This document shows positions 14,742 through 14,810 of a stretch of DNA of 14,810 nt, piece after piece. The notes beneath the pieces were generated by a model. That model had not been told where the DNA came from. It saw only the letters and a list, made by a program, of their open reading frames with translations, and did not search any database. A program made the position numbers and the translations under genes. Within the stretch, counting starts at the first letter, position 1; every line of letters starts with the position of its first letter. Origin of the DNA: Bacteroidales bacterium (GTDB lineage Bacteria; Bacteroidota; Bacteroidia; Bacteroidales; GCA-2711565); contig JAOZUV010000016.1 of assembly GCA_029938505.1 (NCBI GenBank), positions 1 through 14,810 of the forward strand, in the 5' to 3' direction.

Positions 14742-14810
14742 CAAAATACTGCTGGTAACAACGGCTCATAGTGCATGTCGCTTAGTCGGTTAAAAAACAT
14801 CACGGTTTTC
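14742..14810. other. Non-coding right edge, possible start of a repeat element
   Basis: Nine bases after the last stop the sequence reads CTGGTAACAACGG, and it carries two CGGTT motifs (in GTCGGTTAAAA and CACGGTTTTC). It is richer in GC than most intergenic DNA here. It resembles recombination-site or repeat sequences that follow small accessory genes, but the element would extend outside the window and a second copy is not present, so its identity is open. Confidence 0.25.

Noticed and set aside
14751..14810. Integron attC site
   Set aside because: The sequence has a VCR-like TAACAACGG, but no proper RYYYAAC inverse core is present and the partner arm would be outside the window; no integrase is visible.
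1..14810. CRISPR arrays, tRNA or rRNA genes, insertion sequences
   Set aside because: No regularly spaced repeats, cloverleaf-like segments, ribosomal RNA motifs, transposase genes or terminal inverted repeats were seen on reading both strands.

Overview
The window looks like a chromosomal segment of a Bacteroidota bacterium. It is AT-rich. Several genes have upstream TAnnTTTG -7 boxes, some with a -33 TTG, which is the Bacteroidota sigma factor signature, and Shine-Dalgarno sequences are not evident. The gene content also fits this phylum: a GLPGLI-family protein, a TonB-receptor-like outer-membrane beta-barrel with an N-terminal carboxypeptidase-regulatory-like domain, an ArgR/GNAT arginine pair, and an XRE-DUF4870 membrane regulator. 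The genus cannot be told from the sequence.

Left part (1-6443). A lipoprotein gene leaves the left edge on the minus strand, and a small ywbE-like gene lies divergently beside it. Next comes an envelope-signalling module: a minus-strand histidine kinase and response regulator whose ends overlap by one base, diverging from a plus-strand pair made of a GLPGLI-family secreted protein and a 918-aa outer-membrane barrel. The 192-bp divergent intergenic region holds a good minus promoter, a plus -7 box lacking a proper -33 element, and between them three exact TTAACCTTA repeats at 10 and 21 bp. This is the arrangement expected for an OmpR-type regulator acting on the outer-membrane operon. A 13-bp bidirectional terminator hairpin ends the block.

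Middle part (6462-7769). argR and a GNAT acetyltransferase gene with a Cys cluster form a minus-strand operon. Its promoter is buried in overlapping dyads resembling an ArgR operator, which suggests autoregulation by arginine. No other arginine biosynthesis gene is present here.

Right part (7770-14810). A 1780-aa secreted multidomain protein dominates. Its core is a lipase-like alpha/beta hydrolase with an AHSMGG nucleophile elbow. Around the core are a Cys-rich N-terminal half, a carboxypeptidase-regulatory-like domain, a FecR-like segment, a concanavalin/LamG-like domain and a choice-of-anchor-C/DUF642-like domain. It is followed by an XRE-DUF4870 membrane-tethered regulator with an exact 11-bp tandem repeat in its promoter, then by a two-gene unit of an unrecognised 170-aa protein and a 65-aa zinc ribbon. 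The last ~70 bases look non-coding and may begin a repeat element continuing outside the window.

The strongest candidates for something new are the giant hydrolase, the phased-repeat control region of the two-component/GLPGLI/barrel module, and the small two-gene unit at the right edge.
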